A stretch of DNA of 64,000 bases. Source: Natronorubrum sediminis (GTDB taxonomy: Archaea; Halobacteriota; Halobacteria; Halobacteriales; Natrialbaceae). The notes below the pieces were generated by a model. The model searched no databases. It was not told the DNA's origin and saw only the letters and a list, made by a program, of their open reading frames with translations. Shown here one piece after another: positions 35,449 through 42,802 of the stretch. A program made the position numbers and the translations under genes. The DNA is taken from positions 1,240,001 to 1,304,000 of the forward strand of contig NZ_FNWL01000001.1 of assembly GCF_900108095.1 (NCBI RefSeq), in the 5' to 3' direction. Position 1 is the first letter of the stretch, and the number at the start of each line of letters is the position of its first letter.

Positions 35449-35906
35449 CGTTCTCGGCCCTCGTCGTTTCGCACGGTCGCCGCCAGCGTTTCGATCGCCG
35501 CCGTCCATCCCTCGGCGTGTTGCTTGGTGGTCTCTCGGTCCGGGAGTCCCTCGTGAGTGAGCACGACCTCGGTGCCCTCACCAACCTCGTCGAACTCTAC
35601 CGTCACTCGGCCGACGTACCAGGTGTGGACGAGGCGCTCGCGCTCGGTTACCTCGAGGAACTCGCCTTCGATGTCGTAGTCGCCCTCGTCGTCACGCATG
35701 GTGATCGAGAACGAGCCGCCGGGTTCGGCCTCGAGCGCGTGGATCTCGACGTCCATCAGGTCCGATCCGTACCACCGACGAACCTCGTCGGGATCGGTGA
35801 ACGCCCGCCAAACGCGCTCGCGTGGGGCGTCGACGGTCCGGCTGATCGTCAGGTGCTCAGCGCGCGATTCGGATACTGCTTCGGTGTTCGCCGTGTCGTC
35901 TGTCAT
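35445..35906 (-). CDS. SRPBCC (AHSA1-type) ligand-binding protein, first copy
   Basis: A 153-aa Bet v1-fold protein: LTISRTVDAPRERVWRAFTD (about 19-38), EVRRWYGSDLMDVEIHALE, EPGGSFSITMRDDEGDYDIE and the C-terminal GLPDRETTKQHAEGWTAAIE helix. It starts in the stop codon of the ArsR-type regulator (ATGA overlap 35903-35906). ArsR plus AHSA1 pairs are common in bacteria and some haloarchaea; the ligand is not known. Confidence 0.86.
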   Translation of the reverse strand: MTDDTANTEAVSESRAEHLTISRTVDAPRERVWRAFTDPDEVRRWYGSDLMDVEIHALEAEPGGSFSITMRDDEGDYDIEGEFLEVTERERLVHTWYVGRVTVEFDEVGEGTEVVLTHEGLPDRETTKQHAEGWTAAIETLAATVRNDEGRER

Positions 35907-36241
35907 TGGTCTGCTTCCTCCAGATGGTCCTCGAGTGCGTCGAACCGATCCTCCCAGAAGACGCGGTAGCGGGTGAGCCACCCGAAGGCGTCGCTCAGCG
36001 GCGCACCATTCAGATGACACCGACGCACGCGTCCGTCCTTCTCGACGTCGATGAGCCCCGCGTCCTCGAGTACCTGCAAGTGCTTCGAAACTGCTGCCAG
36101 GGACATATTGTGTGGCTCGGCCAGGTCGCTGACGCGATCCGGTCCGCTAGCTAACTGCTCGATAAGTTCCCGTCGGGTCGGGTGAGCCAGGGCTCCGAAG
36201 ATCGCGTCGAGATTGAGGTCGTCCGATTCCCGTTCAACCAT
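35903..36241 (-). CDS. ArsR-family winged-helix repressor
   Basis: A 112-aa regulator leading the cassette. The winged helix-turn-helix spans about 10-75: IFGALAHPTRRELIEQLASG, VSDLAEPHNMSLAAVSKHLQ and VLEDAGLIDVEKDGRVRRCH. No metal-binding cysteines of the classic ArsR type are visible, and the C-terminus (FGWLTRYRVFWEDRFDALED) fits the YafY/PadR-like subgroup linked to AHSA1 genes. The message is probably leaderless: TTAAATAATAG lies about 27 bp upstream. Two palindromes at the start codon and upstream of it suggest autorepression. Confidence 0.88.
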   Translation of the reverse strand: MVERESDDLNLDAIFGALAHPTRRELIEQLASGPDRVSDLAEPHNMSLAAVSKHLQVLEDAGLIDVEKDGRVRRCHLNGAPLSDAFGWLTRYRVFWEDRFDALEDHLEEADQ

Positions 36242-36250
36242 CTAGTTGAA
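36233..36250. promoter_or_regulatory. ArsR operator 1, over the start codon
   Basis: TTCAACCATCTAGTTGAA has inverted arms TTCAAC and GTTGAA around six bases. It covers the ArsR start codon (36239-36241). With operator 2 it flanks the TATA-like box, 35 bp centre to centre. Confidence 0.65.
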
Positions 36251-36267
36251 TAGATGCGGAGCTATTA

Positions 36268-36285
36268 TTTAACCATTTAGTTGAA
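36268..36285. promoter_or_regulatory. ArsR operator 2, at the TATA box
   Basis: TTTAACCATTTAGTTGAA matches operator 1 at 16 of 18 positions. It overlaps the upstream side of the AT-rich box TTAAATAATAG (36262-36272, read leftward). A dimer on each site would enclose the promoter. Confidence 0.65.
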
Positions 36286-36306
36286 TGACATGTACCTCTC
36301 GGAAAC

Positions 36307-36393
36307 CGACGCGTCGAGAGCCACAGCACCGACGTGGATCACGTCGTCGTGGATGCGCGAATCGAGTATGGCTGTGAGCCTGTCCGCGAGTGA
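36307..36393 (+). pseudogene. Diverged copy of the taw2 3' end
   Basis: Positions 36307-36366 match the last 60 coding bases of taw2 (33882-33941) at 52 positions. In the same frame this copy reads RRVESHSTDVDHVVVDARIE, against RRVKSHSAGVDHVVVDARFE in the intact gene, then continues to a stop at 36391-36393. No upstream part of the gene is present. It is a stranded 3' fragment on the far side of the ArsR cassette. Confidence 0.7.
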
Positions 36394-36451
36394 ACACTCG
36401 GAGGATCGAACAGTCGTGACATTCATGCACTCCCAGCGCGAGTGGAACACT

Positions 36452-36538
36452 ATGGACAGAAATCAGTTCATCGCGCTCGGTTTCGCGATCCTCATGATGA
36501 CCTCGATGATCGCGATGGGCGCGCTGGCTGCAATCTGA
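36452..36538 (+). CDS. Small single-helix membrane protein, 28 aa
   Basis: MDRNQFIALGFAILMMTSMI opens this 28-aa peptide, which consists of a short polar start and one membrane helix ending in GALAAI. It resembles very short membrane proteins that recur in haloarchaeal genomes with the pattern M-x-R-N-x-hydrophobic and late MxAxG. The upstream in-frame region (from 36281) belongs to the taw2 fragment in another frame and is not coding for it. Function unknown. Confidence 0.55.
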   Translation: MDRNQFIALGFAILMMTSMIAMGALAAI

Positions 36539-36599
36539 ACGACACGGCCGTCACTTTCTCGTTCCCGGATGCGGAGTCCCTACTGCTGTTTCGAGCGTC

Positions 36600-38438
36600 C
36601 TAGCCATCAGTATCCCAGACATCAGCCAGCGGGCTCGAGGAAGACGAACTCGACGAAGATCCTCGCGAGCGTTGATAGCGCGAGCGCTCTCGTGAGGAGT
36701 CCGTCGTCTCGGTCTGTGTCCCGCGGCCGGTCGCGCCGTGTTGGTCGGCGAGTGCGCTGGTTGGCTGGAACGACGGTAGATCCGGCTCACCCATTCGGGT
36801 GACTTGCGCTTCGAACCAGTCGGGCATATCCGTTCGGGCCCGCTCGAAGAGATCGAGCAGACTCGAGTCCGCGAGGTAGGTCGCGCCGTGGTCGTCGGGG
36901 GCGCGAACGACGCGACCACAGCCCTGGATGACCGTGCGGAGGGCAGTTCGGTAGTACCAGGCCCACTGGCCCTCCTCGAGTCGGTGGGCGACTCGAGAGT
37001 CGCCGGTGTTGAGGAACGGGGCTTTACACAGTACCTGCCAGCGACAGAGGTCGCCCTTGAGGTCGAGCGCTTCCTCCATCTTGACCGAGAGGAAGACGTC
37101 GGGGTCGTCGCTGGCTTTCCAGGCGTCGAGGGCGGCGTCGCGGCCGTCGCGGTCGTGGGTGCGGACGCGGTCGCCGACGCCGAAATCGGAGAGCATGTCG
37201 GCGAGTCGCTCCTGAATGTCGTAGGAGTGGGCGTGAATCAACCCCTTCTCGTCGGGGTGGTGTTGCATGAGCCGAACGATCGTGCGCGCGATCTTCGGCG
37301 TCGTCTCGTCGCGGTGCTCGTAGGTCATCTTCCCCTGTGTCACGTCGTACAGCGGCCGGTTCTCGACAGGGAAGGTGTGTTCGACGTCGACCAGCGCGAC
37401 ATCGTCCGGATCGAGTCCGACTTGCCGACAGAACGCCTCCTTGTTGAGAATCGTCGCCGAGAGCAGCGCGAACTTGTTGCCCCGATCCCAGACGGTGTGT
37501 CTGAGGTACTTCTCGGGGCTCATCGGCTTGATCGTGAGCGGGCCGCCGGCGGGGTCGTCGTCCTCGTCTCGCTCGTCCGCGCGAGCCCTCGAGGGTTCGG
37601 ATTGATCGACGAGCCACGTCGTCGGACTCTGTGGGTCGCGATAGTCCGAGACGAACCAGTCGAGTTCGCCGATGAGTTCCTGCAGGCGGTCGCGTTCGCG
37701 GACCTCGCCGGGCGAGAGCGAGTCCTGTCCGAGTAAGTCGTCTTTCCGGCGGCCACAGGTCTGGGCGAGGTTCTCGGCGTAGCGAACGGCTCGCTCGAGG
37801 GAGTCGATCTCGGGAACGCGTAGGTCGTCCCAGAAGGGGACCGTTCGCGGGCCGAGTTGGATCGTCGCGTACATTTCGGCCCACTCGGCGAGGCCGTGGG
37901 CTTCGTCGACGACGACGACGTCCCGTTTGCGAAAGACCTCGCTACCGGCGGTTTGCATGAAGTACGCGAGCGTCATCGCCGCGATGGAGCGATTCGACGC
38001 GATTGCGCGGTCGGAGAAGTACGGACAGCGGTGTTTGACCGAACAGTCGTAGCCGCGTTCGCGAACGCAGGGGGCCTGATTGACGGGGGTGTTGCGCTCT
38101 TCCGGGAGGATACAGGAGTAGTTCGACTTCCCGCGGATGACGTTGAGGTCGGCCAGCAAGTCGTCGGCCGCCACGTCGTCGAGTTGGGAGACCTGGGGCG
38201 TCGTGTAGTACGCACCCGTCGGATCGCTCGGGTCGGCGTCGTCGACCCGGCGTGCACAGCCGGCGACGGCGCGGGCGAGCAGGGACTTGCCACTCCCCGT
38301 CGGCGCGCGAACCAAGACGACGTCGTTGCCGGACGCGAACGCGTCGCGAATGTCCCGCAGGGCCTGCTCCTGGGCACCGCGATAGCTGGGGGCGGGGAAC
38401 GCCTCGAAGATCCGCTCGGGATTCACCGTTCGATGCAC
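36600..38438 (-). CDS. XPD/DinG-like Fe-S DNA helicase
   Basis: A 612-aa superfamily 2 helicase of the Rad3/XPD/DinG type. Walker A is RAPTGSGKSLLA (about 43-54). Four cysteines of an Fe-S domain follow (YSCILPEERN, APCVRERGYDC and HRCPYF, about 106-141). The DEAH box is VVVDEAHGLAEWAEM (about 174), with LSATILNKEAF (about 313), and the last motif is VIQGCGRVVRAPDDHG (about 515). A disordered Ser-rich tail closes it. It is likely to unwind DNA 5' to 3' in repair; the exact subgroup is uncertain. Haloarchaea usually carry several such paralogues. Confidence 0.9.
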   Translation of the reverse strand: MHRTVNPERIFEAFPAPSYRGAQEQALRDIRDAFASGNDVVLVRAPTGSGKSLLARAVAGCARRVDDADPSDPTGAYYTTPQVSQLDDVAADDLLADLNVIRGKSNYSCILPEERNTPVNQAPCVRERGYDCSVKHRCPYFSDRAIASNRSIAAMTLAYFMQTAGSEVFRKRDVVVVDEAHGLAEWAEMYATIQLGPRTVPFWDDLRVPEIDSLERAVRYAENLAQTCGRRKDDLLGQDSLSPGEVRERDRLQELIGELDWFVSDYRDPQSPTTWLVDQSEPSRARADERDEDDDPAGGPLTIKPMSPEKYLRHTVWDRGNKFALLSATILNKEAFCRQVGLDPDDVALVDVEHTFPVENRPLYDVTQGKMTYEHRDETTPKIARTIVRLMQHHPDEKGLIHAHSYDIQERLADMLSDFGVGDRVRTHDRDGRDAALDAWKASDDPDVFLSVKMEEALDLKGDLCRWQVLCKAPFLNTGDSRVAHRLEEGQWAWYYRTALRTVIQGCGRVVRAPDDHGATYLADSSLLDLFERARTDMPDWFEAQVTRMGEPDLPSFQPTSALADQHGATGRGTQTETTDSSRERSRYQRSRGSSSSSSSSSPLADVWDTDG

Positions 38439-38670
38439 GGGGTGGCCACACCCTAAAGGCTGCGAACCGTTGCTCGTCGTGCAGTTTCTCCCTCCTACAC
38501 TCGCCCGCAGGTGGGGACTCGAGACATGATCGAGTGGGTGACTCGGCCGCGAACGGACACCCTACCGCGACAGTGGACTCGAGTGTGCGCGGGTAGGCTG
38601 GGACTATCACCCGGACGTCGGCCGTAACCGAACGATTACAAAGACGGATCCGGCCAACGAATGCGAGTAC
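38439..38670. other. Intergenic region upstream of the tRNA-like gene
   Basis: No convincing gene. AACGATTACAAAG at 38631-38643 lies about 35 bp before the tRNA-like sequence and could be its TATA-type promoter box. Confidence 0.35.
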
Positions 38671-38760
38671 GGAAGGGTCGCTCAGCGGAAAGAGCATCGC
38701 GGTGCCATCCGGCCCGCGGCGGCCATTGTGCCACGTGGCGTTCAAATCCCACCCCTTCCG
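38671..38760 (+). tRNA. Non-canonical tRNA-like gene, possible tRNA pseudogene
   Basis: A 90-nt segment with a perfect 7-bp acceptor (GGAAGGG with CCCTTCC), discriminator G and a perfect D-stem (GCTC/GAGC). A T-arm is disturbed by one extra base: GTGG-C-GTTCAAAT-CCCAC would be a perfect GTGGG/CCCAC arm without the C at 38739. The anticodon stem TCGCG/CGCGG encloses 13 bases rather than 7; read as a tRNA the triplet after U33 is GCC (Gly). A 3-bp variable arm GGC/GCC follows, as in class II tRNAs. It could be a decaying tRNA, a virus-derived tRNA, a six-base-intron tRNA or a tRNA-like RNA. Identity is not assigned. Confidence 0.5.
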
Positions 38761-38763
38761 CTT

Positions 38764-38780
38764 GCGGCAGCGACTGCCGC
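38764..38780 (+). terminator. Hairpin after the tRNA-like gene
   Basis: GCGGCAG-CGA-CTGCCGC, a perfect 7-bp stem with three-base loop, begins three bases after the tRNA-like 3' end. It may define the 3' end or protect it; no T-run follows. Confidence 0.35.
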
Positions 38781-39027
38781 AGCGATCGTGGTTGTGGCTT
38801 ACGCGACTCGAACACGGTCAGTCGACGAACGGTCTGCTTCGGCGACGGTGGCGCACTCGACTCACGTACCATCACGGCGAACCGGCACGCGAACGCCCGT
38901 CATTCGTCAACTGACGGATACGGGCGACGGCGGGGACGACCGAGACGTCCCATCACGGCCGGTTACCCAGTCATCGAGCGCCGATCCAACGCGAATTTTT
39001 TGTGACCGGTAGCCCAGAAGAGACGAC
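38781..39027. other. Intergenic region, nothing recognised
   Basis: Convergent ends of the tRNA-like gene and the leftward zinc-ribbon gene. No gene or repeat could be supported. Confidence 0.35.
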
Positions 39028-39267
39028 TCAGTCGATCACTAATTGCGACGTCTCCGCGTCGACCTGTTCGAGCCGAGCAACGTCGTCAGCGGTCGGCTCG
39101 TCGGGAAGCTCCTCGAGACAGGGATAACACAGCAGGTGCTCCGTCCCGTCTGCGAGTTCGAGCGTGATCGCGGTGCCCTCCGCGCCGTCGCCGAACGTCC
39201 AGACGTTGGCGATGCCGCCGGCGACAGAAACCGTCCGTCCGCAGCCGTCACAGGAGTCCCGTGCCAT
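39028..39267 (-). CDS. Small zinc-ribbon protein
   Basis: A 79-aa acidic protein with two Cys pairs, DSCDGCGRTV (about 4-13) and LLCYPCLEELPDEP (about 46-59), forming one zinc ribbon around a beta-hairpin (ANVWTFGDGAEGTAITLELA). It looks like a family of small haloarchaeal zinc proteins of unknown role. ATG 39267 (MARDSCDGCG) is chosen over an upstream in-frame start that would add 29 residues without character. Confidence 0.7.
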   Translation of the reverse strand: MARDSCDGCGRTVSVAGGIANVWTFGDGAEGTAITLELADGTEHLLCYPCLEELPDEPTADDVARLEQVDAETSQLVID

Positions 39268-39529
39268 ACTCGAGGATGGGTTCTCGACGCTGAAAGTCGT
39301 TCTCCCGGGAGGGTGAACTCGCACTCGAGGGTGGTCGACGATGTGCACACCCACTCGACGGCGACACGAAGCGAGAGCGCAGACGCTCGCGATGCTCTCG
39401 AAACGCCAGACTGGGACGCCCTCGAGTGCTCTCGGGGAGCCCGGCCGACGTTTCAGGAACGCCAGCGTATCCGCTCACGAGAGGAGCGGGGAGTCTGACA
39501 GTGCGTCGGTAAAACGGCGCGTCGTTGCC

Positions 39530-39703
39530 TCAGTCGGATTTTATCTGCTCGAACTGATCGAGGAGGTCCTCCGCAGACTCACCGGAGTCGTACTCGACCG
39601 TTCCGTGATAGATCGTCCGCTCGTCGTCGAAATCGGCGTCGACCTTCGACGCCTGCTGCTCGCGCCGCTCGTGTTCATCTTCGTCATAGGCACCCATTGA
39701 CAT
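39530..39703 (-). CDS. Small acidic haloarchaeal protein (DUF5786-like)
   Basis: A 57-aa highly charged protein, starting MSMGAYDEDEHERREQQASK, then a beta-hairpin-like DERTIYHGTVEYDSGESAED and a closing helix LLDQFEQIKSD. It matches my memory of a family conserved across haloarchaea (DUF5786). Function unknown. An ATG 15 bp upstream is possible. Confidence 0.72.
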   Translation of the reverse strand: MSMGAYDEDEHERREQQASKVDADFDDERTIYHGTVEYDSGESAEDLLDQFEQIKSD

Positions 39704-39879
39704 GGTAGCTATACACATGTTAGTTCGTGACGTACATTAATGTACCGATCACACCACCCGGATGCCGGAACTTTCGCTACGGCGGGTGCCGGACCGCTCC
39801 CTACGAGTTTCCGACTGGACTCCGCGAAGACCCGTCCCAGACGCGTAACACGTATGCACGCTCGCACCAAAATGAGCGT

Positions 39880-40887
39880 GTGGCACGGCCGCTTCGCTTT
39901 CGGTATTCGCCCACGTCGTGGAGCGAACAGAAAGTCCGACACGAGATTTTGCAACCCCTTCGCTCGAACATTGGCGCTCGAGCGGTTTCGCCCCGTTTCG
40001 AGATCGGCGCGAACTGGGAGACGCATCGCTTCGAGATGCAAAACGGCGACGTCGCGCTCTTCGCGCGAAACGACGACGAAGCCTACTGGATGGGAAACAC
40101 CGAGACGCCCTCTTCGCTGTGGCGGACCAACAAGGTCGGCTGGCGAGAGGTTTCCTATCACGTCACTCGTTGGAGCAAGCGAGAACTCCTCGCGACCCTT
40201 CACGAGGAAGATCCGTGGCTCGCCGATTACCCACACATTTCGTGGTTCTTCCTCCCCGTTTTCATGTCCAAAGACGGCCGCGAGTCCACTCGAGCGTTCT
40301 TCCGGGAACACGCCGCCGGCTTCCCCGACGCCGGCCGCCGCGAGACGACGCGCTTTTTCGAAGACTTCCTTCAAACCGGTGTCCTCGACGAGTATCGACA
40401 CGTCATGTCGGGCAAACTCGGGACCAGCGACCACGTCGACCGCGTTCGAATGAGCGCCGCATTAGGCGAGTTCATCGCGGCGAAGATCCTCACCGAGGCT
40501 GGCTACGCCGTCGAGCCTGAGATCGAGGTCACGACCGGTCACTCGCTGGATTTCCGGGCCGAAGACGAGTCGACGAACGTCCTCGTCGAAGTGACGCGCC
40601 CGCAACCGCCGGCTAATCGCTCGGCCTCCGGTCCCGTCGCCGCCGTGCGCGACACCGCCGAGACGAAGACCAACGGCCAACTCGCCGAACACGGCGGCGG
40701 TGCCGTCCTCTTCGTCGACTGCTCGAGTTTTCGCGACGAGGCCTGGAACGCTGTCCGCGGCGAACAACCCGACGTTCGCCACCGCCCCGCCGTCGTCTAT
40801 CGCACTCGACCGAACGGACACGTCGAAGGCTACCAGAAGGGGTCGGTTCCACTCGATCTGAACGGTGCCTTGGAGTTGCTGAACTGA
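39880..40887 (+). CDS. Haloarchaeal conserved protein (DUF5784-like)
   Basis: A 335-aa protein. The start is GTG 39880 (MARPLRFRYSPTSWSEQKVR when initiated), which looks like the family N-terminus. Strongly conserved-looking parts are WFFLPVFMSKDGRESTRAFF (about 125-145), RVRMSAALGEFIAAKILTEA (about 190-209) and TTGHSLDFRAEDESTNVLVE with TRPQPPANR (about 220-250). The latter region has the D-x(n)-ExT shape of a restriction-like nuclease core (DFRA, VEVT), so a nuclease fold is conceivable. Function not established. Confidence 0.7.
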   Translation: MARPLRFRYSPTSWSEQKVRHEILQPLRSNIGARAVSPRFEIGANWETHRFEMQNGDVALFARNDDEAYWMGNTETPSSLWRTNKVGWREVSYHVTRWSKRELLATLHEEDPWLADYPHISWFFLPVFMSKDGRESTRAFFREHAAGFPDAGRRETTRFFEDFLQTGVLDEYRHVMSGKLGTSDHVDRVRMSAALGEFIAAKILTEAGYAVEPEIEVTTGHSLDFRAEDESTNVLVEVTRPQPPANRSASGPVAAVRDTAETKTNGQLAEHGGGAVLFVDCSSFRDEAWNAVRGEQPDVRHRPAVVYRTRPNGHVEGYQKGSVPLDLNGALELLN

Positions 40888-40968
40888 ACGGGCCGGTTTC
40901 TCCGAATTCCTCTCAATTTCTGTGACAGTACAGACACGTATATGGTATGCGGTAGCAACAATCAACCC

Positions 40969-42030
40969 ATGCGTGCAGCAGTTCTCGAAGAACACGGCGA
41001 ACCGCTCTCGATCGAAGACGTCGACGCACCGGAGCCCGACCCCCGGGGTGCCGTCGTCGAAGTCGAAGCCTGCGGCGTCTGCCGGAGCGACTGGCACGGC
41101 TGGCAAGGCGACTGGGGGTGGCTCGGTCTCGAGACTCAACAGGGTCAGATTCTCGGCCACGAGCCCGCGGGAACGGTCATCGCCGTCGGTGACGAAATCG
41201 AGAACGTCTCCGAAGGCGATCACGTCGCCGTCCCGTTCAATTTGGGCGACGGTACCTGCCACGAGTGTCGTCGCGGCCACTCGAACACCTGCGAGAACGT
41301 GATGCCACTCGGATTCGTCCCGCCCGTTCAGGGGGCGTTCGCCGAACAGGTCCACGTCCCAGCCGCCGACCACAACCTCGTTCAACTCCCCGACGGTGTC
41401 TCGTCGGTCGACATGGCCGGCCTCGGCTGTCGGTTTATGACCTCGTTTCACGCGCTGGCCCACCGAGCAGACGTGAGCGCGGGCGACTGGGTCTCCGTTC
41501 ACGGTGTCGGCGGCGTTGGCCTCTCGGCGGTCCACATCGCCGACGCCCTCGGCGCGAACGTGATCGCCGTCGACCTCAAAGAGCAGAAACTCGAGAAAGC
41601 CCAGGAACTGGGGGCCGTCGAGACGGTCAATGCGAGCGACGCAGACAACGTCGCGGCCGAGGTCAAAGCCATCGCCGACGGCGGTGCCGACGTCTCGATG
41701 GACGCCCTCGGAATCGAGACGACGTCACAAAATTCGGTCCAGAGCCTCGGCAACCGCGGCCAGCACCTCCAGGTCGGCCTCACCACGCAGGACGAACAGG
41801 GGATGATCACCGTCCCCTCCGACGCGATGGTGATGCAAGAGATCGAGTTCATCGGCTCGCTCGGCATGCCCCCAACTCGGTACGACGAAATCTTCCGAAT
41901 GGTCTCGACCGGAAAGCTCCGGCCCGCTGACGTCGTCTCCGAGACGATCGACCTCGAGGACGTCTCCGACAAACTCGCGGCGATGACCGACTACGAAACC
42001 GAGGGCATCCCGGTCATCGATAGCTTCTAG
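40969..42030 (+). CDS. Zinc-dependent alcohol dehydrogenase (MDR family)
   Basis: A 353-aa medium-chain dehydrogenase. The catalytic zinc ligands are in EACGVCRSDWHGW (about 34-46) and LGHEPAGTV (about 63). The structural zinc loop is GTCHECRRGHSNTCE (about 94-108), with three cysteines and Asp at the place of the first. The NAD(P) fold is VHGVGGVGLSAVHIADALGA (about 174-193) with AVDLKEQK at the end of the second strand, which favours NAD. It may oxidise an alcohol or reduce an aldehyde; the substrate is unknown. Start ATG 40969 (MRAAVLEEHG) rather than 27 bp upstream. Confidence 0.9.
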   Translation: MRAAVLEEHGEPLSIEDVDAPEPDPRGAVVEVEACGVCRSDWHGWQGDWGWLGLETQQGQILGHEPAGTVIAVGDEIENVSEGDHVAVPFNLGDGTCHECRRGHSNTCENVMPLGFVPPVQGAFAEQVHVPAADHNLVQLPDGVSSVDMAGLGCRFMTSFHALAHRADVSAGDWVSVHGVGGVGLSAVHIADALGANVIAVDLKEQKLEKAQELGAVETVNASDADNVAAEVKAIADGGADVSMDALGIETTSQNSVQSLGNRGQHLQVGLTTQDEQGMITVPSDAMVMQEIEFIGSLGMPPTRYDEIFRMVSTGKLRPADVVSETIDLEDVSDKLAAMTDYETEGIPVIDSF

Positions 42031-42342
42031 GACGTACCGTTTTCCGCTTCGGGTTCGCTCGCTGCGTGTTCGCCCGACTCGTCGCACGAACACGCTACTC
42101 GCGAGCAGTCAGCGCAAAAACCGACACGAAAAAGGCCGATCGCTCGCGAGTACAGCAGTTACTATTCGTCTGCAGTGGAAGTCCAGCCTGTCCTCCCCAC
42201 AGCAGTCATACAGATGCGCTCGGCCTGTTCTATCGACAGTTTCGACAACCCGGAATCTCTAGCGTGACGTGCAAACGGGCGTTTGACACGTGAATAAGCA
42301 ATCGAGCGAACGGAATGAGCGAAGGCCTCGGTATAAAGCGTG
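42031..42342. other. Convergent intergenic region, nothing recognised
   Basis: Lies between the 3' ends of the dehydrogenase gene and the leftward small gene. No gene, RNA fold or repeat could be supported. Confidence 0.35.
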
Positions 42343-42630
42343 TTAGAAGGAAACGGCGTCAGGCGCGTACGGACTGCCGACCGGTGTCGGGTCGCGGTCG
42401 CTGTATCCGATTCGGCCAACCGCCTTGTTGCTGACGCCACACGAGAGCGCGAGGCGAACGTCGTCCGCCGTTTCGAACGTCTCGGACTCGAGACGAGCGA
42501 GGACGTCGCCGACGGTTTCGGAACCGTTGGGCAGTTCGATGGTCCGGTCACCCTGCTCTTCGATCAGTTCCTCGGTCGTCACGGGGTAGTCGTAGTCAGC
42601 GGCGAATTCGCCAGCGTTGGTGGGAACCAT
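42343..42630 (-). CDS. Small haloarchaeal protein (DUF5789-like)
   Basis: A 95-aa protein with a winged-helix-like or DUF2795-like layout: VTTEELIEEQGDRTIELPNG (about 17-36), SETVGDVLARLESETFETAD (about 37-56) and CGVSNKAVGRIGYSDRDPTP. It resembles a small family widespread in haloarchaea. The function is unknown; nucleic-acid binding is only a guess. The AT-rich segment 42640-42690 upstream contains its promoter. Confidence 0.68.
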   Translation of the reverse strand: MVPTNAGEFAADYDYPVTTEELIEEQGDRTIELPNGSETVGDVLARLESETFETADDVRLALSCGVSNKAVGRIGYSDRDPTPVGSPYAPDAVSF

Positions 42631-42802
42631 TACACCCTATCCTCTGTGAACAATAATTATAAACATTGTCCATATACGTTTTCTAGTCGCACTGCATACC
42701 TAGTAGACCTAAATGATCCTTAGTGACACTCTCGAGGTGACCGAACGCGGCCGATTTCGAGGAGTAACACCTTTAGGAGCGTCGCACTTCGCATCGAGTG
42801 AG

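Noticed and set aside
38631-38640. AACGATTACA upstream of the tRNA-like gene, similar to the nirA promoter core
   Set aside because: Only eight to nine bases match, the inverted repeat is missing, and the gene has no nitrogen link; most likely chance.
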